Positions 44,588 through 52,455 of a stretch of 64,000 nucleotides of DNA are shown here, in pieces. The stretch comes from Caulobacter segnis (lineage in GTDB: Bacteria; Pseudomonadota; Alphaproteobacteria; Caulobacterales; Caulobacteraceae), in assembly GCF_019931575.1 (NCBI RefSeq), contig NZ_CP082923.1:496001-560000 (forward strand). Reading direction: 5' to 3'. Numbering within the stretch: position 1 is the first letter of the stretch; each line of letters opens with the position of its first letter. Position numbers and translations under genes: made by a program. Under the pieces are notes generated by a model. It was not told the origin of the DNA. It saw only the letters and a program-made list of their open reading frames with translations, and did not search any database.

Positions 44588-45370
44588 TCACGGTGCGACC
44601 GCCAGGGTGCGGGCGTCGGCGGCCAGACGCAGGCGATGGCGGGCCCAGAGGGCGGTGCCCAGCGTCCCGGTCACGCCCTCGGGCAGGTCGTCGGCCAGGC
44701 TGGCGGGCACGTTCTCGGCCAGGACGCCGCCGATCGACAGGGCCCGCAGCCGGGCAGGGGCCCTGTTGCGCGCCGCCGTGTCGACCTTGCCGGCGTCCGG
44801 TCGCCCCACCGTCGTCGCGCCGCGCGTCGACAGGCGCGTCATGGCCAGGGAGGCGGTGTCGATGGCGAAGGCCCCGCGCACGGCCGTGGGGCCGTCGCTG
44901 ACGCCCGCGACGATGGTCGGCAGGCCCTCGACCACCTCGACCGGGAAAACGACCTGCCGGCGCGGGCGCCAGGGCTGGTCGATGCGCACGCGGCAGGCGG
45001 CGAAGTCGATCTCGACGCTGTGGCCGGCCAGCACGTCCATGCCGATGACCCCGGCGATCGGGGTGACGAAGCCCGCGCCCCGGGCGTCCAGATCGGCGAT
45101 CCCGACCAGGACCGCCGCCGCCTTCAGGCCCGCGACCTCGACCCGCAGGACCCTTTCGGGCTCGAGGAAGCCGGCCATCTGGGCCTTGGTCTCGTGCAGC
45201 AGGGTGCGCGGGGCCGACAGGTCGATGACATAGTCGCCGGCCATGTCGCCGATCACTGCCGGGGCGACGACGGCGCCGTTCTCGAACCAGCACGCGGTCT
45301 CGCCCGCACGCGCCGCGCCGGCGAGGAGCGTGCAGAACGACAAGGCCAGGACGGGAACGCGGCGACGCAT
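44588..45370 (-). CDS. Exported retropepsin-like (aspartyl protease fold) protein
   Basis: The 260-residue protein has a signal peptide (1-22, ending ARAGE) and two halves with the retropepsin pattern. In the first half YVIDLSAPRTLLH stands where DTGA would lie (Asp then Leu-Ser), followed by AGVIGMDVLAGHSVEIDF, the standard GxxLL-type strand. In the second half FAIDTASLAMTRLS has Asp-Thr-Ala. The usual DTG/DSG is therefore altered in both. The family may be active with DTA, but with DLS in the first lobe activity is doubtful. Found in Caulobacterales as a periplasmic protein; partners unknown. Confidence 0.72.
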   Translation of the reverse strand: MRRRVPVLALSFCTLLAGAARAGETACWFENGAVVAPAVIGDMAGDYVIDLSAPRTLLHETKAQMAGFLEPERVLRVEVAGLKAAAVLVGIADLDARGAGFVTPIAGVIGMDVLAGHSVEIDFAACRVRIDQPWRPRRQVVFPVEVVEGLPTIVAGVSDGPTAVRGAFAIDTASLAMTRLSTRGATTVGRPDAGKVDTAARNRAPARLRALSIGGVLAENVPASLADDLPEGVTGTLGTALWARHRLRLAADARTLAVAP

Positions 45371-45465
45371 GGGCGAGAGCCTAGCTCAGCCGCGCCCGCC
45401 ACGCGATGGTCTCGACAACCTCGGCGAACGTCGTTCATCCTGCGCTCCGCGGGGAGGCGGCGAGC

Positions 45466-46170
45466 ATGGCCGAGGGCGGCGATCCGGATCGGGAAGCGGG
45501 TAGGCGGCTGGATGCCTTCGTCGACGCGGCCTTCGCCTTCGCGGTGACCCTGCTGATCATCGCCAGCGCCGAGCCGACGGCCAGTATCGACGCTCTGTGG
45601 AACGCTCTGGGGCGCATCCCGGCCTCGCTGGGGGCCTTCGCCCTGATCGCCATGTTCTGGCTGGCCTATCGGGAGTTCGGCCGGCTGGTCCCCCGCCGCG
45701 ACACCCTCTCGACCCTCAACGCCCTGGCCATCGTCTTCACGGTGCTGGTCTATGTCTTCCCGTTGCGGATGCTGGTCGAGTCCGGCTTCGTCTGGATCTC
45801 GCGCGGCTGGCTGTCGGGAACCGAGATGATCCGCACCCTGGGCGACCTGAACGACCTCTTCCGGATCTACGGGATCGGCTTCGCGGTGCTGGCGGGCCTG
45901 TTCGCGGTGCTCTATCTGCGCGCCGCGCGCTATTCCGAGCGGCTGGGCGTGGACCCCGCCGACCGGGTGAATGTCCGCGCCAACTGTCAGATTTGGACGA
46001 TCTCGGCCGTCGCGGGCCTGGTCTCGGCCGCCCTGACCTTCGGGCCGATGGCGCGGACCCCCTGGCTGCCCGGCTTCGCCTACTGGCTGATCCCCCTGGC
46101 CATCGCCCTGCGCGGCCCGGTCGGCCGCCTGTTCGCTCGCAAGGCCGTCCGCAAAGGAGCCCCGTCATGA
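45466..46170 (+). CDS. TMEM175/DUF1211-family membrane protein (K+ channel-like)
   Basis: The 234-residue protein has six hydrophobic segments and starts with RRLDAFVDAAFAFAVTLLI, which matches the TMEM175 signature RxxxFSDxxFAxAxTLL except that Ser of FSD is Val. Bacterial TMEM175 proteins are tetrameric potassium channels with two such motifs per six helices in the animal form, one in bacteria. ATG at 45466 follows GGGGAGG. The gene overlaps the next by four bases (ATGA). Confidence 0.75.
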   Translation: MAEGGDPDREAGRRLDAFVDAAFAFAVTLLIIASAEPTASIDALWNALGRIPASLGAFALIAMFWLAYREFGRLVPRRDTLSTLNALAIVFTVLVYVFPLRMLVESGFVWISRGWLSGTEMIRTLGDLNDLFRIYGIGFAVLAGLFAVLYLRAARYSERLGVDPADRVNVRANCQIWTISAVAGLVSAALTFGPMARTPWLPGFAYWLIPLAIALRGPVGRLFARKAVRKGAPS

Positions 46171-46739
46171 ACCGCGCGCTGTCCCTCGCCGCCGTCGTCC
46201 TGGCCCTGTCGGCCGGCGTCGCCCACGCCCAGACGCCGCCCGATCCCGGCCCGCGCATCGCGGCCCAGGCCGAGGCGATGAAGAAGCTGGCGATGATGGA
46301 CGGCGTCTGGCGTGGTCCCGCCTGGACGATCACCCCGACCGGCCGCCACGAGGTCACCCAGACCGAGCGCATCGGCCCGCTGCTGGCCGGCTCGGTGAAG
46401 GTGGTCGAGGGGCGCGGCTACAATCCCGACGGCTCGACCGGTTTCAACGCCCTGGGGATCATCTCTTACGAGCCCGACACCGGCGTCTATTCGATGCGCT
46501 CCTACGCCATGGGCCGGGCCGGCGACTTCAAGCTGAACCCCACGGGCGACGGCTATGTGTGGGAGATCCCGGCGGGGCCGATGACCATCCGCTACACGGC
46601 CGTGATCAAGGACGGCGCCCTGCGCGAGATCGGCGAGCGGATCATGGAGGGGCGCCCGCCGGCGCAGTTCTTCGAGATGAACCTCAAACGCGTCGGTGAC
46701 AGCGCCTGGCCGACGGCGGGGGCGGTCCCGCCGAAGTGA
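46167..46739 (+). CDS. Exported DUF1579-like hypothetical protein
   Basis: The 190-residue protein has a signal peptide (1-22, ending VAHAQ) and a lipocalin-like beta-rich mature domain with KLAMMDGVWRGPAWTI, IGPLLAGSVKVVEGRGYNPDGS and GIISYEPDTGVYSMRSYAMG, the pattern of the DUF1579 (THAP4/nitrobindin-like heme-binding) superfamily. It overlaps the TMEM175-like gene by four bases and must be translated with it. Ligand unknown. The superfamily placement is from pattern only. Confidence 0.7.
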   Translation: MNRALSLAAVVLALSAGVAHAQTPPDPGPRIAAQAEAMKKLAMMDGVWRGPAWTITPTGRHEVTQTERIGPLLAGSVKVVEGRGYNPDGSTGFNALGIISYEPDTGVYSMRSYAMGRAGDFKLNPTGDGYVWEIPAGPMTIRYTAVIKDGALREIGERIMEGRPPAQFFEMNLKRVGDSAWPTAGAVPPK

Positions 46740-46743
46740 GGGC

Positions 46744-47424
46744 TCAGGCCTCGCCCTTGCTCCCGCCCGAGCGCTGGAACAGCTGCAGGGTGCGCAGCAG
46801 GGCCAGGCGGGCGCTGTCGGGGTGATGGCCGCTGGGCGCGACGAACGCGTGGCCGGCGTCATAGAGATAGATCGGCAGGTCCGGATGCTTGTCGCGGATC
46901 GCCTCGACGTCGGCCAGCGGGATCAGGCTGTCGGTCTTGCCGAAATGCAGGATGGTCGGGACCTTGGGCGTCTCGTCGCGATAGGCCGCGATGTCGCCGC
47001 CATAGAAGGCCGACACGGCCTGAAGCCCTTCGCAGCGGCACGCCGCCAGCCAGGCCGTGGTGCCGCCGTAGCAGAAGCCCATGGCGAACACCGGCCCGTC
47101 CAGGGCGTCGATCGCGGCCTGGACGCGGGGCAGGGTGGAGACGCCCCAGCCGGTCGCCTCGCCCATGGCCATGCGCGCCTCGAGGATCGAGGGCGTGGTG
47201 TCCTCGACCGGGAAATCGGCGTCGGCCGCGTCCATCAGGCTGGGGGCGATCACCTCGTAGCCCTGCTCGGCTAGGCTGTCGGACAGCGCCCGGATGTGCG
47301 GGGTCATGCCCCAGATGGCGTGCAGCATGACGACGCCGCCGCGCCGGGCTTCCTGGGGCGGGGCGTGGTAGGCGGCGAACGGCGCGCCGTCCTCGCGGCA
47401 GGCTAGGGCGATCCGCTGGCCCAT
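46744..47424 (-). CDS. Dienelactone hydrolase-family protein (copy 1)
   Basis: The 226-residue alpha/beta-hydrolase has the nucleophilic Cys in MGFCYGG, an Asp in FGKTDSLIP and a His in YDAGHAFVA, the triad of dienelactone hydrolase. It overlaps by one base the upstream paralogue at 47424-48104, with the same length. These enzymes open lactone rings in aromatic breakdown, but many relatives are carboxymethylenebutenolidase-like with unknown substrates. No aromatic ring-cleavage genes lie nearby. The 5-nt gap to the convergent DUF1579 gene has no terminator. Confidence 0.9.
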   Translation of the reverse strand: MGQRIALACREDGAPFAAYHAPPQEARRGGVVMLHAIWGMTPHIRALSDSLAEQGYEVIAPSLMDAADADFPVEDTTPSILEARMAMGEATGWGVSTLPRVQAAIDALDGPVFAMGFCYGGTTAWLAACRCEGLQAVSAFYGGDIAAYRDETPKVPTILHFGKTDSLIPLADVEAIRDKHPDLPIYLYDAGHAFVAPSGHHPDSARLALLRTLQLFQRSGGSKGEA

Positions 47425-48104
47425 CAGGCGGCGCCGTGCTCGGCGAAGAAGTCGACCGTGCGCTGGCGGGCCAGCTCGGCGTCGGCGAGGTCGGAATCGG
47501 GGCGGCCGTCATTGTTGAAGCCGTGACCGCTGGCTTCGTAGACGTGGATCGGCACCTCGGGGTGCGCGGCCCAGATCGCGGCCTTGACCTCCTCGGCGGG
47601 GATGTGGGGGTCCTTGGCGCCCAGGTGGACGATCACGGGGGCCTTGAGGGCGAACTTGGCCATGCCGGCGACTTGGCCGCCGTAATAGCTGGACGCCGCC
47701 GACAGGCCTTCCAGCCGCGAGGCGGCCAGCCACGCCATGGTGCCGCCGTAGCAGTAGCCGACGATGAACACCGGCCCCCGGTCCTTCAGGACATCGATGC
47801 AGGCCTGGATGTCGCCCATGGCGTTGTCGGGACCGTTGGCCAGCGCCAGTTCCTTGCCGCGCGCGAAGCCGGCCTCGTCGTGCAGGGCGGTGAAGCCCTT
47901 CTCGCCGCGATCGAACATCGACGGGGCCAGAACCTCGAAGCCGCGCGCCGCCCAGCGGGCGACGTCCTCGTGGACGTACTTGTCCAGGCCGAAGATCTCC
48001 TGGATCACGATCACCCCGCCCTTGCGGGCGCCTTCCGGCTGGGCGTGCAGGGCGGTGAAGGCGAAGCCGTCATGGGCGGCGGTCAGGGTGATGGTCTCGG
48101 CCAC
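47424..48104 (-). CDS. Dienelactone hydrolase-family protein (copy 2)
   Basis: The 226-residue protein has the triad Cys in VGYCYGGTMAW, Asp in GAKDPHIP and His in ASGHGFNND, clearer than copy 1 in matching bona fide dienelactone hydrolases (EIFGL in VIQEIFGLDKYVHEDVARWAARGFEVLAPSMFDR). The GTG at 48104, with GGGGAG seven nt upstream, is preferred over the TTG at 48119. It is followed by copy 1 with a one-base overlap and preceded by a bidirectional hairpin after ychF. The pair probably arose by tandem duplication, now quite diverged. Confidence 0.9.
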   Translation of the reverse strand: MAETITLTAAHDGFAFTALHAQPEGARKGGVIVIQEIFGLDKYVHEDVARWAARGFEVLAPSMFDRGEKGFTALHDEAGFARGKELALANGPDNAMGDIQACIDVLKDRGPVFIVGYCYGGTMAWLAASRLEGLSAASSYYGGQVAGMAKFALKAPVIVHLGAKDPHIPAEEVKAAIWAAHPEVPIHVYEASGHGFNNDGRPDSDLADAELARQRTVDFFAEHGAA

Positions 48105-48120
48105 GGGCGTACTCCCCAAT

Positions 48121-48160
48121 GAGAAACGGCCGGGGCGTTTCCGCTCCGGCCGCTGATCTT
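48121..48160 (-). terminator. Terminator hairpin after ychF
   Basis: CGGCCGG (48127-48133) pairs with CCGGCCG (48146-48152), extended inward by three or four pairs, with TTTC after it on the minus strand (and CTTTT on the plus strand). It lies between the ychF stop (48169) and the dienelactone hydrolase start, so it ends ychF transcription or at least reduces it. Confidence 0.65.
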
Positions 48161-48168
48161 TTGAACGT

Positions 48169-49269
48169 TTAGACGTTGAAGCGGAAGTGCATCACGTCGC
48201 CGTCCTTGACGACGTACTCCTTGCCTTCGGCCCGCATCTTGCCGGCTTCCTTGGCCCCGGCCTCGCCGCCCAGCTTGACGAAGTCGTCGAAGGCGATGGT
48301 CTCGGCGCGGATGTAGCCCTTCTCGAAGTCGGTGTGGATGACGCCGGCCGCCTGCGGGCCGGTGTCGCCGACATGGATCGTCCAGGCGCGGGCTTCCTTG
48401 GGGCCGACCGTGAAATAGGTCTGCAGGTCCAGGAGCTTGTAGGCTTCGCGGATCAGGCGGTTCAGGCCGGGCTCTTCCAGGCCCAGGGTTTCCAGGAACT
48501 CGGCGCGCTCCTCGGCGTCCAGCAGGGCGATCTCGCTCTCGATCTGGGCCGAGATGACGACGCTCTTGGCATTGTCCTTGGCGGCCCGTTCCGCCACCAG
48601 GTCGCTGTACTTGTTGCCCTTGTCGGCGCTGCCCTCATCGACGTTGCAGACATACAGCGCCGGCAGCGAGGTCAGCAGTTGCAGCATGTGCCACGCCTTC
48701 TCGTCGTCGGCGTCGATCTTGGCGGCGCGGGCCGGGCGGCCCTCGCGCAGCAGGGCCAGGGCGATGTTGGCCAGGCGCAGGGTGTTGGCGCTTTCCTTGT
48801 CGGCGCCGACCTTAGCGCGCTTTTCCAGGGCGGGAACGCGCTTTTCCAGGCTTTCCAGGTCGGCCAGCATCAGCTCCATCTCGATGATCTCGAGATCGCT
48901 GATCGGGTCGATGCGGCCTTCGACGTGGACGATGTCGCCGTCCTCGAAGCAGCGCGCCACGAAGGCCACGGCGTCGCAGTCGCGGATATTGGCCAGGAAC
49001 TGGTTGCCCAGGCCCTCGCCCTTCGACGCGCCGCGCACCAGGCCGGCGATGTCGACGAAGGTGATCCGGGCCGGGATGATCTCCTTGGAGCCGGCGATCT
49101 TGGCCAGGGCGTCCAGGCGCGGCTCGGGCACCGCGACCTCGCCGGTGTTCGGCTCGATCGTGCAGAACGGATAGTTGGCGGCCTGGGCCGACGCCGTCTG
49201 GGTCAGGGCGTTGAACAGGGTGGACTTGCCGACGTTGGGCAGGCCGACGATGGCGACTTTAAGGGCCAT
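48169..49269 (-). CDS. ychF: Redox-regulated ATPase YchF (Obg-like)
   Basis: The 366-residue P-loop NTPase has G1 GLPNVGKSTLF, G3 VDIAGLVRGASKGEGLGNQFL and a G4 of the NVDE type (VCNVDEGSADKGN), which gives ATP rather than GTP preference, followed by a coiled arm and a TGS domain (about 280-365). It binds ribosomes and is universal. The start is ATG at 49269. The upstream 83 nt hold a 9-bp inverted repeat at 49274-49282 / 49338-49346. Confidence 0.96.
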   Translation of the reverse strand: MALKVAIVGLPNVGKSTLFNALTQTASAQAANYPFCTIEPNTGEVAVPEPRLDALAKIAGSKEIIPARITFVDIAGLVRGASKGEGLGNQFLANIRDCDAVAFVARCFEDGDIVHVEGRIDPISDLEIIEMELMLADLESLEKRVPALEKRAKVGADKESANTLRLANIALALLREGRPARAAKIDADDEKAWHMLQLLTSLPALYVCNVDEGSADKGNKYSDLVAERAAKDNAKSVVISAQIESEIALLDAEERAEFLETLGLEEPGLNRLIREAYKLLDLQTYFTVGPKEARAWTIHVGDTGPQAAGVIHTDFEKGYIRAETIAFDDFVKLGGEAGAKEAGKMRAEGKEYVVKDGDVMHFRFNV

Positions 49270-49352
49270 GGAACTCTCGTGAATTTCGTTGGCGCGCGCT
49301 TAGCACGGATGGCCGCGAAAGGCGACCGCGCCCCGTTTCACGAGAGGGCGGA

Positions 49353-49685
49353 TCAGCCCAGCGAGCCGCGTACCTGCCGAGACACCGCCTCGCCATGGAA
49401 GGCGCAGCTGAGCTTGGCGTCGATGCAGCGCGCCATCGCCGCGAACGCCTCGCCGCCCGAGGTGCGGACCGGCAAGGTCAGGGTCGCTTCGGTCGTGCCC
49501 TTGGCGGCGCCGGGCTTGAGGTTCAGCTGGCCATGCATGGCGTTGGTCGCGTCGACGGCCTGGGCCACGACCCGCTCGGTCGGCCCGCTCATGACGATAC
49601 GAGCTGGGGTGCGGGTCTCGCTGGCCGTGCAGGCGGCGAGCAGGCCGGCGGTCGCGAGCGCGATCAGGGCGGGGCGGCGGAGCAT
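49353..49685 (-). CDS. Small lipoprotein, unknown
   Basis: The 110-residue protein starts MLRRPALIALATAGLLAACTAS, with lipobox LAAC (Cys at residue 19). Longer readings (24 codons more) add no credible site; the ATG at 49685 is best. The mature part has two Cys (MARCIDAKLSCAFHG) that may form a disulfide. I do not recognise a family. It is divergent from the pirin gene and lies upstream of ychF, on the same strand. Confidence 0.72.
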   Translation of the reverse strand: MLRRPALIALATAGLLAACTASETRTPARIVMSGPTERVVAQAVDATNAMHGQLNLKPGAAKGTTEATLTLPVRTSGGEAFAAMARCIDAKLSCAFHGEAVSRQVRGSLG

Positions 49686-49835
49686 GGCGATCTTCCCGAT
49701 GTCGTTGCGGGGAAGACTGTTACCGCTATCGATATATGTAAAGCGCCTTCGCAACTTCCGGGCGTTACCGATTTTTCACGCGCCCTTGCGCGAACTGCAA
49801 CAGCATCCGATATCGATCGCCGAAAGGAGCTCCCC

Positions 49836-50666
49836 ATGAGCGTTCGACCCGTCCTGAAGATCGTGAAGGGCCTGCCCGCCTCGGACGGCGACGGCGTGCG
49901 CCTGACCCGGATGCTGGGCACGCCGGAAGCCCAGATGTTCGATCCGTTCCTGATGCTGGACTGCTTCGACAACGACCAGGCGTCCGACTACATGGGCGGC
50001 TTTCCCGACCACCCGCATCGCGGCTTCGAGACCGTGACCTACATGCTGGAAGGCCGGATGCGTCACCGTGACAACACCGGCCGCGAAGGCGTGATCGGGC
50101 CGGGCGGGATCCAGTGGATGCGGGCCGGCAAGGGCATCGTCCACTCCGAGATGCCCGAGCAGTCGGAGGGGCGCATGCGCGGCTTCCAGCTCTGGGTGAA
50201 CCTGCCCGCCAAGCTGAAGATGAGCGCGCCGGGCTACCAGGAGTTTGAGGCCGACAGCATCCCGGTCGAGGCCCGCGACGGCGGCCTTTCGGTGAAGGTG
50301 ATCTCCGGCGCGACGGACGCGGGGACCGCGGGCCCGATCGGCGGCGGAGCCGTGGACGCCCTCTATTTCGACGTCGTGCTGCCGGCCGGGACCGTGTTCG
50401 AGGAGCCGGTCGGCGACGACCGCAACGCCATGCTGGCGGTCTATGAAGGCCAGGTCCGCGTCGCCCACGACACGGTCGAGGCGTTGTCGGGCGTGTTCTT
50501 GGGATCTGGCGACACCGTCCGCGTCGAGGCCGTCACCGACGCCCGCGTCCTGCTGCTGGCCGGCCGCCCGATCGGCGAGCCGGTCTTCTGGCACGGCCCG
50601 TTCGTGATGACCTCGCGCGAGGAGATCGTGCAGGCGTTCGAGGACTTCCGGTCGGGACGGTTCTAG
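49836..50666 (+). CDS. Pirin-family cupin protein
   Basis: The 276-residue double-cupin protein has the metal-binding GGFPDHPHRGFETVTYMLEG and IVHSEMPEQ with Glu, typical of pirin/YhhW (quercetinase-like) proteins. The ATG at 49836 is preceded by AAAGGAG. The C-terminal cupin is metal-free as usual. The biological role in bacteria is unclear; some tune metabolism. It is convergent with the alpha/beta hydrolase gene, sharing four bases (stop over stop). Confidence 0.92.
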   Translation: MSVRPVLKIVKGLPASDGDGVRLTRMLGTPEAQMFDPFLMLDCFDNDQASDYMGGFPDHPHRGFETVTYMLEGRMRHRDNTGREGVIGPGGIQWMRAGKGIVHSEMPEQSEGRMRGFQLWVNLPAKLKMSAPGYQEFEADSIPVEARDGGLSVKVISGATDAGTAGPIGGGAVDALYFDVVLPAGTVFEEPVGDDRNAMLAVYEGQVRVAHDTVEALSGVFLGSGDTVRVEAVTDARVLLLAGRPIGEPVFWHGPFVMTSREEIVQAFEDFRSGRF

Positions 50667-51523
50667 GGCTCGGCCTCCACGAACGCCGTCACCCGCTCGG
50701 CGAAGACGTCCGGTTTCTCAAGATACATGAAGTGGCCGGTCGCCGGGACGGTCTCGAGCTTTGCGCCCGGCACGGCCGCCGTGACCGCCTTGGCCTGGTC
50801 GAAGACGTCCTTGATGTCGACCTCGCCGACCAGCACCAGGGTCGGTGCGCGGATTACCGACAGGTGGTCCTTGGCGTCGGGCCCGGCGCGTTCCAGCTTG
50901 CGGCCGGCGCCGCTCAGGTTCTGCGGATTGGCCTTCAGCAGCGCCACCACTCGGGCGCGCTGGACGTCGGCCGACTTGGTCAGGATGTAAGGGTCCTTCG
51001 CGGCGCCCTCCAGATCGCCCAGCTTGATCAGGGCGACCAGCTTCAGGGAGCGGGCGATGAAGCCGGCAGAGGGCTTGAAGCCGCTGACCCAGGGCCCCGC
51101 CAGGACCAGGCCGTCGACGGCCTCGGGATGGGCCAGGGCGAAGTCGACGGCGATGCCGCCGCCGGCCGAGGAGCCGACAAGGGTGGCGCGCGCGACCCCG
51201 GCCGCCTTCATCACCGCCGCCAGGTCGTCGACCGAGGCGAACGGCGTGGTCGCGGCGGGCGTGGCGCCGTAGCCGCGCCGGTCATATCTCACGACCCGGA
51301 AGCGCTGGCATAGCAGCGGCCAGACGTCGTCATAGGCCGCGCCGTGCAGGATGCCGTCGTGCAGCAGCACGATGGCCCGGTCCCCGGACCCGCAGGCCTC
51401 GTAGGCGATCCTGCCGCCCTCGGCCTCGGCGAAGGTTGTCGAGGGCTCCTGGGCCTGGGCGAGGCCGGCCCAGAACAGCAGGCAGCCGGCCGCGATCGCC
51501 CGGACGGGCGTCGAAAGTCTCAT
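50663..51523 (-). CDS. Exported alpha/beta-hydrolase
   Basis: The 286-residue protein has a signal peptide (1-24, ending GLAQA) and the alpha/beta-hydrolase fold with HDG oxyanion part (IVLLHDGILHG), YDRRGYGATPA, nucleophile Ser in VGSSAGGGIAVD, Asp in LVGEVDIKD and His in PATGHFMYLEKPD. The substrate is unknown. It is preceded on the same strand by a 25-nt gap from the HTH gene. Confidence 0.85.
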   Translation of the reverse strand: MRLSTPVRAIAAGCLLFWAGLAQAQEPSTTFAEAEGGRIAYEACGSGDRAIVLLHDGILHGAAYDDVWPLLCQRFRVVRYDRRGYGATPAATTPFASVDDLAAVMKAAGVARATLVGSSAGGGIAVDFALAHPEAVDGLVLAGPWVSGFKPSAGFIARSLKLVALIKLGDLEGAAKDPYILTKSADVQRARVVALLKANPQNLSGAGRKLERAGPDAKDHLSVIRAPTLVLVGEVDIKDVFDQAKAVTAAVPGAKLETVPATGHFMYLEKPDVFAERVTAFVEAEP

Positions 51524-51548
51524 GGCGTGTCTCCGGAAAAGGGCGCCG

Positions 51549-51794
51549 TCAGCCGGCGCGTTTGACGGTCTCGGTCTCGATGTCGGGCGGCTGCTCGGGC
51601 TGGTACTCCAGGATGTCGCCCGGCTGGCAGTCCAGGAAGTCGCAGATGGCTTCCAGGGTCTCGAACTTCATGCCCTTCACCTTGCCCGACTTGAGCAGGG
51701 ACAGGTTGGCGTCGGTGATGCCGATGGCGCGGGCCAAGGTGTTGGAGCGGACCTTGCGGCGGGCCAGCATCACGTCGAGGCGCAGGACGATCAT
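51549..51794 (-). CDS. Cro/C1-type helix-turn-helix regulator
   Basis: The 81-residue protein is mostly one HTH domain: VMLARRKVRSNTLARAIGITDANLSLLKSGKVKGMKFETLEAICDFLDCQPGDIL, the short form found with DUF2975 membrane proteins (YozG-type). The ATG at 51794 overlaps the DUF2975 stop by one base, so it is co-translated. It probably represses its own operon through the palindromic sites upstream of the DUF2975 gene. Confidence 0.9.
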   Translation of the reverse strand: MIVLRLDVMLARRKVRSNTLARAIGITDANLSLLKSGKVKGMKFETLEAICDFLDCQPGDILEYQPEQPPDIETETVKRAG

Positions 51795-52399
51795 CAGACG
51801 AAGGCCTCCCGGTCCTCTTCGATCTCGCGGCCCACCTGCATGACCTGGCCGATCACCAGGACCAGCAGTCCCAGGATGAAGGCCTGCAGACTGGCCATGT
51901 GGGCCCAGTTCTTGTCGATCTCGTAGCCGGTGGCGGCCAGGAACAGGTGACACAGGAACGGCGAGACGGCATAGGCGCACAGCCACCCGCCAACCCGGCC
52001 GAAGCGCCGCGCCGCGTCGCGCGAGAACACCTCGCCGCGGGCATAGCCGCCGAACAGGTCGCGCAGGCTCCAGAACATCATCAGGATGGGCGTGGCCCGC
52101 GCGATCCCGACCCCGACATAGACCAGACGGTGGACCAGGGGCAGAGAACCGAACGCCACCGTATTGGCCGGCGCTTCGCCGATGTAGCAGTTGTCGGGCC
52201 CGATCCTGACCAGTTCGCCCTTGTAGAACAGCATGGTCGCTATGGCCGTCAGCAGGATCAGCGCCGCCAGCGCGAAGAGGCCGGTGAACAGCCAGACGGC
52301 GGCGCGACTGCCCAGGCGCACGCGGCGCTGGGCGGGGCTTTCCGGCGGCGGCGTGGCGGGCGCGCGGTAGAGCGGCTTCAGATGCAGGACAGCAGCCAT
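51794..52399 (-). CDS. DUF2975 membrane protein
   Basis: The 201-residue protein has four hydrophobic segments, about 32-60, 88-112, 132-160 and 165-190. LPLVHRLVYVGVGIARATPILMMFWSLRDLF and the loop GYARGEVFSRDAARRFGRVGGWL are typical of DUF2975 (YoaS). It is paired with a small Cro/C1 regulator, a common two-gene module of unknown role. The AT-rich inverted repeat at 52426-52443 lies 27-44 nt before its start. Confidence 0.85.
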   Translation of the reverse strand: MAAVLHLKPLYRAPATPPPESPAQRRVRLGSRAAVWLFTGLFALAALILLTAIATMLFYKGELVRIGPDNCYIGEAPANTVAFGSLPLVHRLVYVGVGIARATPILMMFWSLRDLFGGYARGEVFSRDAARRFGRVGGWLCAYAVSPFLCHLFLAATGYEIDKNWAHMASLQAFILGLLVLVIGQVMQVGREIEEDREAFV

Positions 52400-52410
52400 G
52401 ACGTCCCTCC

Positions 52411-52443
52411 TGACGTCACGGTCTTACAGAAAAAAGTTTCTGT
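52411..52443. promoter_or_regulatory. Candidate operator of the DUF2975/HTH module
   Basis: ACAGAAA (52426-52432) and TTTCTGT (52437-52443) form a perfect inverted repeat with a 4-bp spacer, AT-rich in GC-rich DNA. A further palindrome TGACGTCA stands at 52411-52418, and TGACGTC recurs at 52399-52405. The sites lie 12-44 nt upstream of the start. Autorepression by the HTH protein is likely but unproved. The same repeat could also act as a weak terminator for the TPR gene. Confidence 0.45.
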
Positions 52444-52455
52444 CAAACGATATGA

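Noticed and set aside
46744..48104. Dienelactone hydrolases as proof of a chlorocatechol pathway
   Set aside because: No ring-cleavage dioxygenase, cycloisomerase or maleylacetate reductase is nearby.
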